A stretch of 34,212 nt of DNA from Campylobacterota bacterium (GTDB taxonomy: Bacteria > Campylobacterota > Campylobacteria > Campylobacterales > Sulfurovaceae): assembly GCA_011048515.1 (NCBI GenBank), contig DSDW01000120.1:1-34212 (forward strand). Reading direction: 5' to 3'. Of this stretch, positions 8,467-16,816 are shown in pieces. Position 1 is the first letter of the stretch; each line of letters starts with the position of its first letter. The notes beneath the pieces were generated by a model. That model worked only from the letters and a program-made list of their open reading frames with translations, was not told the DNA's origin and did no database searches. The position numbers and the translations under genes are program-made.

Positions 8467-8964
8467 CTAAAACGGTATTTCATCTTCACTGATGTCAATT
8501 TCTGGGATGGTATGATTTGACTGTTGCTGTTGTGGTGCACGCTGCGGCTCTGAAGGCGCATTGTATGACGGTTCAGGATGTGCATAGTTGTCTGAAGGCA
8601 TTGCATTGTTCTGATATGAACCTTCTGTACCTGCTTCGTCTTTGCCGCCCAGCATCTGCAGGTTCTCTACCGTAATTGTATGTCTGCTTCTTTTGCTGCC
8701 GTCTTGTGCCGTCCACTGCTCGAGTGTCAGTCTGCCATCTACTAAAACTTTGCTTCCCTTGCGTAGGTACTGATTGGCTATCTCAGCAGTTCTTCCGAAG
8801 AAGGTAAGGTCAATGAACATTACTTCTTCTTTCTGCTCGCCTGTTTGAGATTTGTATCTTCTGCTGGTTGCGATCGCGGTTTTTCCGATCGCACTCCCGC
8901 CTTGTGTATAACGGATCTCAATATCTCTTGCCAGGTTTCCTGCTAAAATAACTTTGTTGTACAT
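8467..8964 (-). CDS. ssb: single-stranded DNA-binding protein
   Basis: MYNKVILAGNLARDIEIRYTQGGSAIGKTAIATSRRYK; acidic C-terminal tip EIDISEDEIPF. Confidence 0.98.
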   Translation of the reverse strand: MYNKVILAGNLARDIEIRYTQGGSAIGKTAIATSRRYKSQTGEQKEEVMFIDLTFFGRTAEIANQYLRKGSKVLVDGRLTLEQWTAQDGSKRSRHTITVENLQMLGGKDEAGTEGSYQNNAMPSDNYAHPEPSYNAPSEPQRAPQQQQSNHTIPEIDISEDEIPF

Positions 8965-8993
8965 AGGGTTGCTCCTAGTTGTGTGCGAAGGGC

Positions 8994-9347
8994 TTACGCC
9001 TCTTTCGCTTCGCTTTTCTTCGCTGCTTCAACAAGCTTGTTGAACTGTGCCATCTCTTTGCTGTTTGTATATTTTACTGTGAGGAACTTGATCACATCTT
9101 CATTGATTCTAAGGTTTCTCTCCAGCTCTGTGATCACAGAACCATCCGCTTTGAAGTAAACTACAGTGTAGTATCCTCTGTCATTTTTCTGAACCTGGTA
9201 AGCAAGTTTTCTCATACCCATATCATCAGTCGCAAGAATCTCTGCACCCTCTTTAGTAAGTACATCTGTGATCTTAGCAACTTGTGCTGCTGTCTCTTCT
9301 TCTGTGAGTGTAGGTTTGACTACGAAGAGTGTTTCATAACAATTCAT
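8994..9347 (-). CDS. rpsF: 30S ribosomal protein S6
   Basis: MNCYETLFVVKPTLTEEE...GMRKLAYQVQKNDRGYYTVVYFKADGSVITELERNLRINEDVIKFL. Confidence 0.97.
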   Translation of the reverse strand: MNCYETLFVVKPTLTEEETAAQVAKITDVLTKEGAEILATDDMGMRKLAYQVQKNDRGYYTVVYFKADGSVITELERNLRINEDVIKFLTVKYTNSKEMAQFNKLVEAAKKSEAKEA

Positions 9348-9364
9348 GTTTTTCCTTTTGGTTT

Positions 9365-9420
9365 AATAGCCCATCTATTCAGATACGCTATTTCATTAAT
9401 AGCCTGGTTATAAAGTATCT
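9365..9420 (-). promoter_or_regulatory. structured rpsF leader (candidate S6:S18 autoregulatory element)
   Basis: On the minus strand: AGATAC-(TTTATAACCAG)-GCTATT-AATGA-AATAGC-GTATCT, plus a second GCTATT (9365-9370 complement) that can compete for AATAGC. Confidence 0.5.
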
Positions 9421-9583
9421 GTCCAAAAAATGAGCAGGAATTTTGGAAGCATTATTTTACTATAAAAATCTTATAGCAAGTTGAGGGCATCAAAGGGAAA
9501 GTGTAACGATGGGAAACACAAAGATGAAATCCGCATCCTTTGGCAGAAAATACTTGACACCTTGAAATGCTTAGGTAAATTTT

Positions 9584-9625
9584 ATTCACTATTCACTATT
9601 CACTATTCACTATTCACTATTCACT
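9584..9625. repeat. (ATTCACT)x6 heptanucleotide tandem repeat
   Basis: Six perfect copies; one base separates it from the holA stop codon (complement 9627-9629). Confidence 0.97.
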
Positions 9626-9626
9626 A

Positions 9627-10604
9627 TTAAAGGTATCCCTGTATCTTGATCAGTATGCTGTAGAGCAGCACCTCTCTCTGTGTGGCGGGTGCTTTTTTCA
9701 TCTCTATTTCACTCTCAAGCAGATGCTCAAAGATCCTGAGGAGCGCTGCCGATTTGACACGCAGCGCTAATGAGGCTTTCTGTTCTTCGATGTTCTTGGG
9801 CAGTTTGTACCCCAGGATGGCAGCAGAATCTACCTGTCCATGGAGTTTGATATAGGCGTGAAAAAGAAAGATCTGGTTCACAAAGTACTGTGTGGCACGC
9901 AGGATGGAAGCTTCATCCTCTCCCAATTCGAGCAGCCTGGTGATCGTATCAGTGATCGGTTTTTTCTGAAACAGCTCTATCAGCAACTGTTCGATCGCCA
10001 GTGGGGCGGTGGAGTAGACCAGCCTGTCGATATCTTTGCTGGTGATTTTACTCTCCAGGATGGCAAGCTTTTCCAGCTCGTTGGCACACAGCGCCAGATT
10101 GTTGTTGAGTACTAGCATCAGGTGCTGCAGGGCATAGTGGTCGATATCCAGCCCGATCTGCTGTGCCTTCTGCTGAAGCATTGCCACCCCTTCACGGACA
10201 TTGGGTTCAAAAAATCTCACCCAGACTCCGCCATTTTTGTCGCTGAAGGATGACTGCATGCTTTTGGCATCGCTTGCCGCACCGCTGTAACCATAGAGAA
10301 AGTAGTTCTCTTCACTTTTATTGGCAAGTTCCACCAGCAGATCGAGCTCTTTTTTCGGGATCTTCTTGTCCCTTTTGGCGACGACCAGGTTTGTCCCCCC
10401 AAAGAGAGAGCTTTGCGACAAAAATGCCTTGGCCTGTTCAAAATCCCACTCATCGTGATAGAGGGAGAGCATACTCTCTTTGGCATCGAGCTTTTTGATG
10501 TAGTAGTCGATATAGTAGTCGGTCAGATAGTCGTTCTCGCCGTAAAGCAGCACAGCTTTGGGAAGAGAGTTTTGAAGGCGCTGGTTGAACTCTTTTTGAT
10601 ACAT
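9627..10604 (-). CDS. holA: DNA polymerase III delta subunit
   Basis: MYQKEFNQRLQNSLPKAVLLYGENDYLTDYYIDYY; ANELEKLAIL; delta-subunit length and layout. Confidence 0.85.
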   Translation of the reverse strand: MYQKEFNQRLQNSLPKAVLLYGENDYLTDYYIDYYIKKLDAKESMLSLYHDEWDFEQAKAFLSQSSLFGGTNLVVAKRDKKIPKKELDLLVELANKSEENYFLYGYSGAASDAKSMQSSFSDKNGGVWVRFFEPNVREGVAMLQQKAQQIGLDIDHYALQHLMLVLNNNLALCANELEKLAILESKITSKDIDRLVYSTAPLAIEQLLIELFQKKPITDTITRLLELGEDEASILRATQYFVNQIFLFHAYIKLHGQVDSAAILGYKLPKNIEEQKASLALRVKSAALLRIFEHLLESEIEMKKAPATQREVLLYSILIKIQGYL

Positions 10605-12592
10605 TATACCAGCTCCGTTGCCTCACGGCTCAGTTTTTCCACGAACTCGCACTGGATAAAGGCCTGCGGGATACTGACGTCGCCGATACGTACCTTGATG
10701 CGGTCAAAGAGCATCACCTGATCGGCTCTGAGATGTACGGTGACCCCCTGTACATCAGCATAGAGTACGGCTTTGGCATCACCGCTCTCCTCGATCTCGA
10801 CCACTTCGGCCCCGAATACTTCACCCACTTTCGTAGCTGCCCATCTGGCAAATTTACGGTCCCTGAAGTCCCACTCGGATTTGACCTCTTTGCGTTCTAG
10901 TTCACTGACCCTTGCACAGAGTGATTCGATATTTCTCAGCAGGTACTCCATCTCCTGTTCATCATTCTGCAGCTGGGCTTTGATCATACGGTGCAGTATG
11001 AGATCCGAGTAGCGTCGGATCGGGGAAGTGAAGTGGCTGTAGTACCTGTATCCCAGACCGAAGTGTCCGACATTGTGGGCTGCATAGCTCGCCTGGCGCA
11101 GAGATTTGATCAACATCGCATCCACTTCGGCAGCAAGCCCCATCTTTTCGGCTTCTTTCTGGATCGCACGGATCAGTGATGGCGAATCTTCGTACTCCTC
11201 TACATAAAGCCCTACAGAGGCGAGCTGGACAAGCAGCTCTTCGAGTTTGGAGAGCTGCGGCGGTTCGTGGATACGGAAGATACCCAGTTGATCCTCTTCC
11301 TCCCCCGAAAACCTTTTGGCGGCAGCCTGGTTGGCAAGTAGCATACACTCCTCGACCAGTGAGTGTGACGGGGTTCCTGTCTCTATTTGTGTTCCTACCA
11401 GGAGATGATTGGCATCGATCGTGAGTTTGGTCTCATCCGTCCTGAAGTCAAACCCTTCTTTGAGACGTGTATTGCGCAGTCTGACGGTGATCTTCTGCAG
11501 CGGCAGCAGCCAGGTAAGCAGTCTTGCCACAGTTCCCTCCGCATCACGGCCCTCTGTGGCGATAATCTCATCGACCTGGTCATAGTTGAAACGGTGTTTG
11601 GAGTGGATGATCGCTTCAAAGAACTCCTCATGGAGAGGTTTCAGGGTGTTTCTGTCCAGTTCGATCTTGGAGACGAAGGCAAGTCTATCTACCCTTGGTT
11701 TGAGTGAACAGATGTTTTCACTCAGTTCACGCGGGAGCATCGGGAAGGATTTATGCGGGAAGTAGGTGGTAAACCCTCTTTTTTTCGCCTCTTTGTCGAT
11801 CTCAGTGAAGTAGGGTACATAGTGGCTGACATCCGCGATCGCCACATAGAGTGTGTAGTTTTTCAGGTCGAAGTAGATCGCATCATCGAAATCTTTTGCC
11901 GTGACAGGGTCGATGGTACAGAAGTCAAGATCTGTAAGGTCAACACGATCAGGGTGTTCACTTCTGGTCACCTCACTCTCTACCTCGACCGCTTCCGTCA
12001 CACAGGCTTCAGGAAATGCATCTTCGCGCTCATAGAGTGCCAGTGAGATCTTCTCGTCCACTTTGGGATCATCGAGTGTGCCGAATACCTCCAGTACATT
12101 GTCGGTATCGATATCGACTTTCAGTACCGTACCCAGCTTGAATGCTTTGAGGTCCATCCCATCCATTTTGGCATAAGTGGGTTCACCCGTGCGGATATCC
12201 AGGATCATGAAGTTGCCTGACTCGTCTCTGTGCGTATAGGCGATCGTAAAGAGGTGGGCTTTGTCTATGACCATCAGCACTTTGCCGCTGGCACGGCCGC
12301 GTCTGGCAATGATGCGCTTGACCACAACGGTATCGCCATGTCTCGCATCACCCAGGAAGTCAGGTTCGACCAACAGGTCCCGCTGCTCTTTGAACTCTGC
12401 TTCGACATAGCCGCGTCCGTCTTTTCCCATATAGAGGCGTCCGGTACGGTAAAGCGAGCCAAGTTTCCACAGGCCGTTCACCTCTTCGATAGCTCCGGCC
12501 TTCTGCAGGGCTTGAAAGGTATTTTGGTTCTCCTGCTCGATATCCGAAGCAAGACAACCGTTCATAAGTTGTATGGCAAATGGTGAGGACAA
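10604..12592 (-). CDS. rnr: RNase R-family exoribonuclease (RNB domain, S1)
   Basis: RVDLTDLDFCTIDPVTAKDFDDAIYFD; HYVPYFTEIDKEAKKRGFTTYFPHKSFPMLPRELSENICSL; YSHFTSPIRRYSDLILHRMI. Confidence 0.95.
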   Translation of the reverse strand: MSSPFAIQLMNGCLASDIEQENQNTFQALQKAGAIEEVNGLWKLGSLYRTGRLYMGKDGRGYVEAEFKEQRDLLVEPDFLGDARHGDTVVVKRIIARRGRASGKVLMVIDKAHLFTIAYTHRDESGNFMILDIRTGEPTYAKMDGMDLKAFKLGTVLKVDIDTDNVLEVFGTLDDPKVDEKISLALYEREDAFPEACVTEAVEVESEVTRSEHPDRVDLTDLDFCTIDPVTAKDFDDAIYFDLKNYTLYVAIADVSHYVPYFTEIDKEAKKRGFTTYFPHKSFPMLPRELSENICSLKPRVDRLAFVSKIELDRNTLKPLHEEFFEAIIHSKHRFNYDQVDEIIATEGRDAEGTVARLLTWLLPLQKITVRLRNTRLKEGFDFRTDETKLTIDANHLLVGTQIETGTPSHSLVEECMLLANQAAAKRFSGEEEDQLGIFRIHEPPQLSKLEELLVQLASVGLYVEEYEDSPSLIRAIQKEAEKMGLAAEVDAMLIKSLRQASYAAHNVGHFGLGYRYYSHFTSPIRRYSDLILHRMIKAQLQNDEQEMEYLLRNIESLCARVSELERKEVKSEWDFRDRKFARWAATKVGEVFGAEVVEIEESGDAKAVLYADVQGVTVHLRADQVMLFDRIKVRIGDVSIPQAFIQCEFVEKLSREATELV

Positions 12593-12626
12593 AGCAATCC
12601 CTTCTTTTTTGATTAATTATAGCACT

Positions 12627-13457
12627 TTAGTACTTCAACTGTTCCAGTCTGTCGATTCTCTCCTGTGTCGTCGGGTGGGTACGGAAAAGATTTTGCAGCG
12701 AGAAGTCTTTGCCCGTAAAGGGGTTGATGATAAACATGTGTGCCGTCTGAGGATCAGCATCATGCATCTCTATCCCCCTGGCATAATTCTCCAGTTTGGC
12801 CAGGCCTGACTGGAGCCATTCGGGATGTCCTGTCATACGAGCAGCCCCCTCATCAGCCATAAATTCTCTGCTTCTGCTTACTGTCATCTGTATCACGGTT
12901 GCTGCAAGCGGCATGATGATCATCAGGGCGATCATCACGACAGGGTTCGGCCGGTCGCGGTCCCCGCCAAAGAACATCCCGAAGTTTGCGAGCATACTGA
13001 TCGCCCCAGCGATGGTCGCTGCAACGGTCCCGATGAGCATATCGTAATGTTTGATATGGCTGAGTTCGTGAGCGATCACCGCTTCCACCTCATTCTCATT
13101 CATCAGGTTGAGCAGTCCTTCGGTGACTGCCACGGCAGCATTTTCATAGTTGCGTCCCGTTGCAAAGGCATTGGGCTGCTGATCGGGGATGATGTAGAGT
13201 GCGGGCATTGGAAGTCCGGCACGCTGTGTCAGTCTGGCAACGATCTCATGGAGTTCCGGAGCGTTGCTCTGATCTACGGGGATCGCATGGTAGTGTTTGA
13301 GCACCTGTTTATCACTGTAGTAGTAGGCATAGAAGTTCATCCCCGCAGCGATCAAAAAGGCGATGATCATTCCCCCGCGTCCGCCGATCATCCCGCCAAA
13401 CCAGATGAAGAGCAGGGTAAGCCCTATCATCAGGGCATAGGTTTTAAACTGTTCCAT
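12627..13457 (-). CDS. htpX: HtpX-like M48 zinc metalloprotease
   Basis: [29 protein letters not shown] (HEXXH); likely start [13 protein letters not shown] at 13457, so the ORF-track start at 13535 is probably too long. Confidence 0.93.
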   Translation of the reverse strand: MEQFKTYALMIGLTLLFIWFGGMIGGRGGMIIAFLIAAGMNFYAYYYSDKQVLKHYHAIPVDQSNAPELHEIVARLTQRAGLPMPALYIIPDQQPNAFATGRNYENAAVAVTEGLLNLMNENEVEAVIAHELSHIKHYDMLIGTVAATIAGAISMLANFGMFFGGDRDRPNPVVMIALMIIMPLAATVIQMTVSRSREFMADEGAARMTGHPEWLQSGLAKLENYARGIEMHDADPQTAHMFIINPFTGKDFSLQNLFRTHPTTQERIDRLEQLKY

Positions 13458-13556
13458 GAATATGTATTCCTTTGGTAGATAGTGTATAGTTTTACCATTA
13501 TAGTATAAGATTAGCGTAAATTGAAGGTAAATCATAGATTTGGTTATAATGGAGTT

Positions 13557-14192
13557 ATGAAAAAAATAGCAGTTGTATTGATCGTATTGTCGGTTTCTGT
13601 TGTTGCCGAGTATCGGGCTGATATCTCCGTGATCACCGCTGAGATCAAGCAGCGTATGATTAAGGGAAACTCTTACAGGGAGGGGTGTCCTGTAGGGCTA
13701 AAAGAGCTTCGGTATCTGCGTATCAGGCATAAAAACTTCAGTGGTCAAGAGCAGTGGGGTGAACTGATCGTCCATCAAGAGGTGGCAGATGAGGTGGTTA
13801 AGATTTTTGAGGCATTGTATGAGGCAGACTATCCTATCTATCAGATGAGGCTGGTGAGCGACTATCAGGGAAACGACTGGCAATCTATCGAGGCAGACAA
13901 CACCTCCGCGTTCAATTGCCGCAGGGCCACAGGAAGCAGGAACTATTCCAAACATGCTTACGGCAAAGCGATCGATATCAACCCGATCGAAAACCCCTAT
14001 ATCTCCAGAAGCGGACATATCAGCCATAAAGCATCATTGGTCTATCGAAAAAGAGTGCATAAGAACGATACTGCAGCAGACAGGGCCGTACTTCTGTCGG
14101 AGGACAAGGCAGTAAGGATATTTAAAAAGTACGGCTGGCAGTGGGGCGGTGACTGGAGCGGTGTGAAGGATTATCAGCACTTTGCAAAGTGA
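13557..14192 (+). CDS. M15 (VanY/D,D-carboxypeptidase-like) peptidase, secreted
   Basis: [32 protein letters not shown] (SxHxxGxAxD) and [19 protein letters not shown]; start set at [17 protein letters not shown] with GGAG RBS. Confidence 0.88.
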   Translation: MKKIAVVLIVLSVSVVAEYRADISVITAEIKQRMIKGNSYREGCPVGLKELRYLRIRHKNFSGQEQWGELIVHQEVADEVVKIFEALYEADYPIYQMRLVSDYQGNDWQSIEADNTSAFNCRRATGSRNYSKHAYGKAIDINPIENPYISRSGHISHKASLVYRKRVHKNDTAADRAVLLSEDKAVRIFKKYGWQWGGDWSGVKDYQHFAK

Positions 14193-14213
14193 GCGAGATT
14201 CGTTTTCTTTCTT

Positions 14214-14277
14214 CGTTACCACGTTGTACGTGGTAATGCCTATCCAAAATCGTATAACTCACCTAGAGGTGGATTTT
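14214..14277. repeat. REP-like double hairpin (intergenic)
   Basis: TTACCACGT-TGT-ACGTGGTAA (14216-14236), then AAAATC...CACC-TAGA-GGTG-GATTTT (14246-14277). Confidence 0.55.
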
Positions 14278-14322
14278 AACATCTTTGAAAAACCACTATA
14301 CCATGTATACAAACCAAGAAAA

Positions 14323-15279
14323 CTATTTTCTCTTTTTTCCCTGAGGCGTGCACCCCTTGGTGATCTCTTTTTGTGTAGCGTTTATGATCGATTGTATCTT
14401 ACTATCATCTGAAACCGCTTTTTTGATGATCGCCATTGCTTCATTTTGCCTGCCTGTATGGCAGAGGAGATCAGCGAGATTGTTCAGTGCCAGAGGATGT
14501 GCAGGCTCTACAGAGAGGAGTTCGCGATAGTATTTTTCTGCTGCGGCGAATTGCTTTGCCTGATAGCAGGCATTGGCCAATGCAAAAAGTATATTAATGT
14601 CTTTTGGCCAACGCTTTAAAGCACTCTTATAGGCAACGATCGCATCGTCTCTCATCCCTGTTTTTTCAAGATCATAGGCAGCGTGTAGAAATGCTTTGGA
14701 TGTAGCAGTTGCCGGTAGATATCCCGGGGGAAGGAGCACTACACCCCAATTGCCGCTTCGTTCCCAGAGTCTTCTGAAAGTAGCAATGCTTATTGCTTCA
14801 TGCGGGCGGTCGGAAAAGTGCATCAAAATAGTCTGATCCTTCTTGTTGTAGCCTGTGACAGGAGCATAGTGCCATAGCGGATACCAGGCGTAGCTACGGT
14901 TGAGCAGGACGATGACGGGATGTTGTTTCTCCAGTTCCCGGAGCAGGGCATCAAATGTGGGTGTCAGGGTATAGGCGATCAGGCCGTTTGCCCGTGCCGT
15001 GGCCATCAGTTCTATCTGCAGTGTGCCGCCTTTTTCGGGGATCAATGTCCTTGCATCGAGTTCCTCCTGTGACAGACGGGGCGTATAGGGAGCGGTTGCC
15101 TGCCAGTAGGAGGAGACCATTTCGATGGATGTCGCCGCGCACAAGTCTGAGCGTGGAGCCACAAAAGGGACTTTGATATGATCCCCGGATGGGAGCAGGG
15201 GTTCTTTGGGACCACACCCGCCAAGTATCAATAATGCAGCGAGAGCCGGCATTAAGCGGGTACGGTGGTTTCTTTTCAC
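14323..15279 (-). CDS. PA2778-family-like cysteine peptidase (C39-like fold) with C-terminal TPRs, lipoprotein
   Basis: LGGCGPK lipobox; KVPFVAPRSDLCAATSIEMV (Cys), YPLWHYAPVTGY (His); TPR-like AIVAYKSALKRWPKDINILFALANACYQAKQFAAAEKYYRELLSVEPAHPLALNNLADLL. Confidence 0.8.
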   Translation of the reverse strand: MKRNHRTRLMPALAALLILGGCGPKEPLLPSGDHIKVPFVAPRSDLCAATSIEMVSSYWQATAPYTPRLSQEELDARTLIPEKGGTLQIELMATARANGLIAYTLTPTFDALLRELEKQHPVIVLLNRSYAWYPLWHYAPVTGYNKKDQTILMHFSDRPHEAISIATFRRLWERSGNWGVVLLPPGYLPATATSKAFLHAAYDLEKTGMRDDAIVAYKSALKRWPKDINILFALANACYQAKQFAAAEKYYRELLSVEPAHPLALNNLADLLCHTGRQNEAMAIIKKAVSDDSKIQSIINATQKEITKGCTPQGKKRK

Positions 15280-15280
15280 T

Positions 15281-15670
15281 CTATCGGACAGAACGGGTGA
15301 AATTGAAAACTTTGGTCAATCCGAGAATATCGGTGATCAGCAGAACCACAAAAACAAAGACAGCAGCACCGATCAATGAACCGAGCGCATCGCTGCCGGC
15401 CGGCAATGTATCTATCTCCTGGGCAAACTTTGATGCCTCTTCATCCGTCATCGCTGCTACCCTCTCTTCGATCGTTTTGGGATCAACATCCATCTGTTCC
15501 AGGATTTTTGCCACATCCTGGCGGGCAGTGAATTGGATGATCTTCTCTTTTGAAGATAAGGTTTCCGTTTGATTGAAAAGGGCTTCTGTCGAAGCGATCT
15601 GTGCCCAGGAAGTTTGAGTCAATAGTGTGATACTTAAAATGAATGATAAAACCAGTTTTGATATCTTCAT
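15281..15670 (-). CDS. PA2779-family-like small membrane protein
   Basis: Signal peptide, VAAMTDEEASKFAQEIDTLPAGSD followed by a TM segment; immediately upstream of the PA2778-like gene; start at MKISKLV (15670). Confidence 0.75.
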   Translation of the reverse strand: MKISKLVLSFILSITLLTQTSWAQIASTEALFNQTETLSSKEKIIQFTARQDVAKILEQMDVDPKTIEERVAAMTDEEASKFAQEIDTLPAGSDALGSLIGAAVFVFVVLLITDILGLTKVFNFTRSVR

Positions 15671-15860
15671 TATAATCCTTTCATTGATTTTATTTTTTAT
15701 TGTTAAAAAGGTCAGTCCCATGGTCTGAAATTCTATAGGGTATTATAATGCAATGCTGCTTATGGTTAAAAGTGGGTTGTGATCGGAACGGGGATGAAGG
15801 ATTATCACTATTTTAGGCACTATGGAGGTATGCTCACCATTTTTTAGAGGTTTAACTCTC

Positions 15861-15890
15861 CTCCTCTTCCCCGGTTGACGGGAAGAGGAG
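15861..15890. terminator. strong hairpin CTCCTCTTCCC/GGGAAGAGGAG (terminator-like)
   Basis: 11-bp perfect stem, 8-nt loop, flanked by AT-rich sequence. Confidence 0.5.
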
Positions 15891-15930
15891 AGCTAAAAAG
15901 CCTGCATTTGCTATTCTTTCACTATTCAGC

Positions 15931-15936
15931 TATAAT
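15931..15936 (+). promoter_or_regulatory. putative -10 box for csp with long leader
   Basis: gcTATAATtactg about 150 bp upstream of the csp ATG. Confidence 0.4.
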
Positions 15937-16045
15937 TACTGCATTCAAAGATGATTTAGAGTTTCATCTTAGGCTAGACTTTTATTGCTTACATTTCGTT
16001 TACAGTATTATCCTTTCCAAAGAACACTCCACATTATATTTTGAG

Positions 16046-16063
16046 CATTTCATTCATGAAATG
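16046..16063. promoter_or_regulatory. palindrome CATTTCAT-TC-ATGAAATG in csp leader
   Basis: 8-bp perfect arms, 2-nt spacer, 23 bp upstream of csp start. Confidence 0.5.
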
Positions 16064-16086
16064 TATTAACACCTAAAGGAATTGCA

Positions 16087-16305
16087 ATGGCAACTCAAGT
16101 AAACGGAACTGTAAAATGGTTCAACAGCGAAAAAGGTTTCGGTTTTATCGAACAGGAAAATGGCGGAGATGATGTATTTGTACACTATCGCCAGATCAAC
16201 AGCAGCGGTTATGGCCGTGTCTCTCTCAATGAGGGGCAAAAAGTGACATTCGAGATCGGCAAAGGCGAAAAAGGCCTGCAGGCTGAAAACGTTACCGGTC
16301 TTTAA
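16087..16305 (+). CDS. cold-shock domain protein
   Basis: [31 protein letters not shown]...[21 protein letters not shown]. Confidence 0.97.
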   Translation: MATQVNGTVKWFNSEKGFGFIEQENGGDDVFVHYRQINSSGYGRVSLNEGQKVTFEIGKGEKGLQAENVTGL

Positions 16306-16311
16306 GACTAT

Positions 16312-16335
16312 TATGGGCAGAGCATTCTGCCCATA
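16312..16335. terminator. intercistronic hairpin TATGGGCAGA-GCAT-TCTGCCCATA after csp
   Basis: Perfect 10-bp stem and 4-nt loop with no clear poly-T, so possibly an attenuator/processing site rather than a strong terminator. Confidence 0.65.
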
Positions 16336-16395
16336 GGTTAAATAGTTTAATAAAGAGACTGATGGGTCTTTTTATGAATTGCTTAAAGGAAACGT

Positions 16396-16596
16396 ATGCA
16401 AAGTAAAGAAGCTGTTTTTGAAGCGTTAAAAGAAGGTAAAAATCTCATTAGTAATATCACTGGGTTGCAATATACTCTTATTAACAACATATTGCATGCC
16501 CGTAACAGCGAGGGAGGCGAGTGGAACCAGAGTGAACTCGGTTTTCACAATCCGCCATCCTGGCTCAACCTCAAGATCATAGAAGAAAAATTATAA
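16396..16596 (+). CDS. 66-aa hypothetical protein
   Basis: Intact ORF with upstream aaaGGAaa; co-directional with csp. Confidence 0.6.
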   Translation: MQSKEAVFEALKEGKNLISNITGLQYTLINNILHARNSEGGEWNQSELGFHNPPSWLNLKIIEEKL

Positions 16597-16657
16597 ATCT
16601 ATCAGAGGTCACAGAATTCGATAGAGTTTTGTCGTGCCATACTTTTTCTTTCTTATG

Positions 16658-16816
16658 ACCGTTTCGGTTCCGAGCTTACAAAAGCCTTGTGCTTACACTC
16701 TCTGTGAGAAAGCAGTTTGCTTTCCCTTACAGCTCTCATGGTTTCAAACCTATGAACGATAAAGCATTATCGTTCATGTACAGTTCTCACTATTCACCTT
16801 TGTTTAACGGTTCTCA
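16658..16816. repeat. hairpin-dense intergenic cluster
   Basis: GAAAGCA-gtt-TGCTTTC (16708-16724), GGTTT-c-AAACC (16740-16750), ATGAACGATAA-agca-TTATCGTTCAT (16752-16777), CAGCTCTCA/CAGTTCTCA/CGGTTCTCA at 16730/16781/16808. Confidence 0.7.

Noticed and set aside
9584-9625. Possible CRISPR array
   Set aside because: Contiguous 7-bp tandem repeat with no spacers and no cas genes in the window.
12825-13478. 217-aa ORF antisense to htpX
   Set aside because: Overlaps the well-supported htpX gene and has no recognisable protein features.
15875-16069. 64-aa ORF in the csp leader
   Set aside because: Covers the hairpin, the putative promoter and leader palindrome; no RBS or coding signature.
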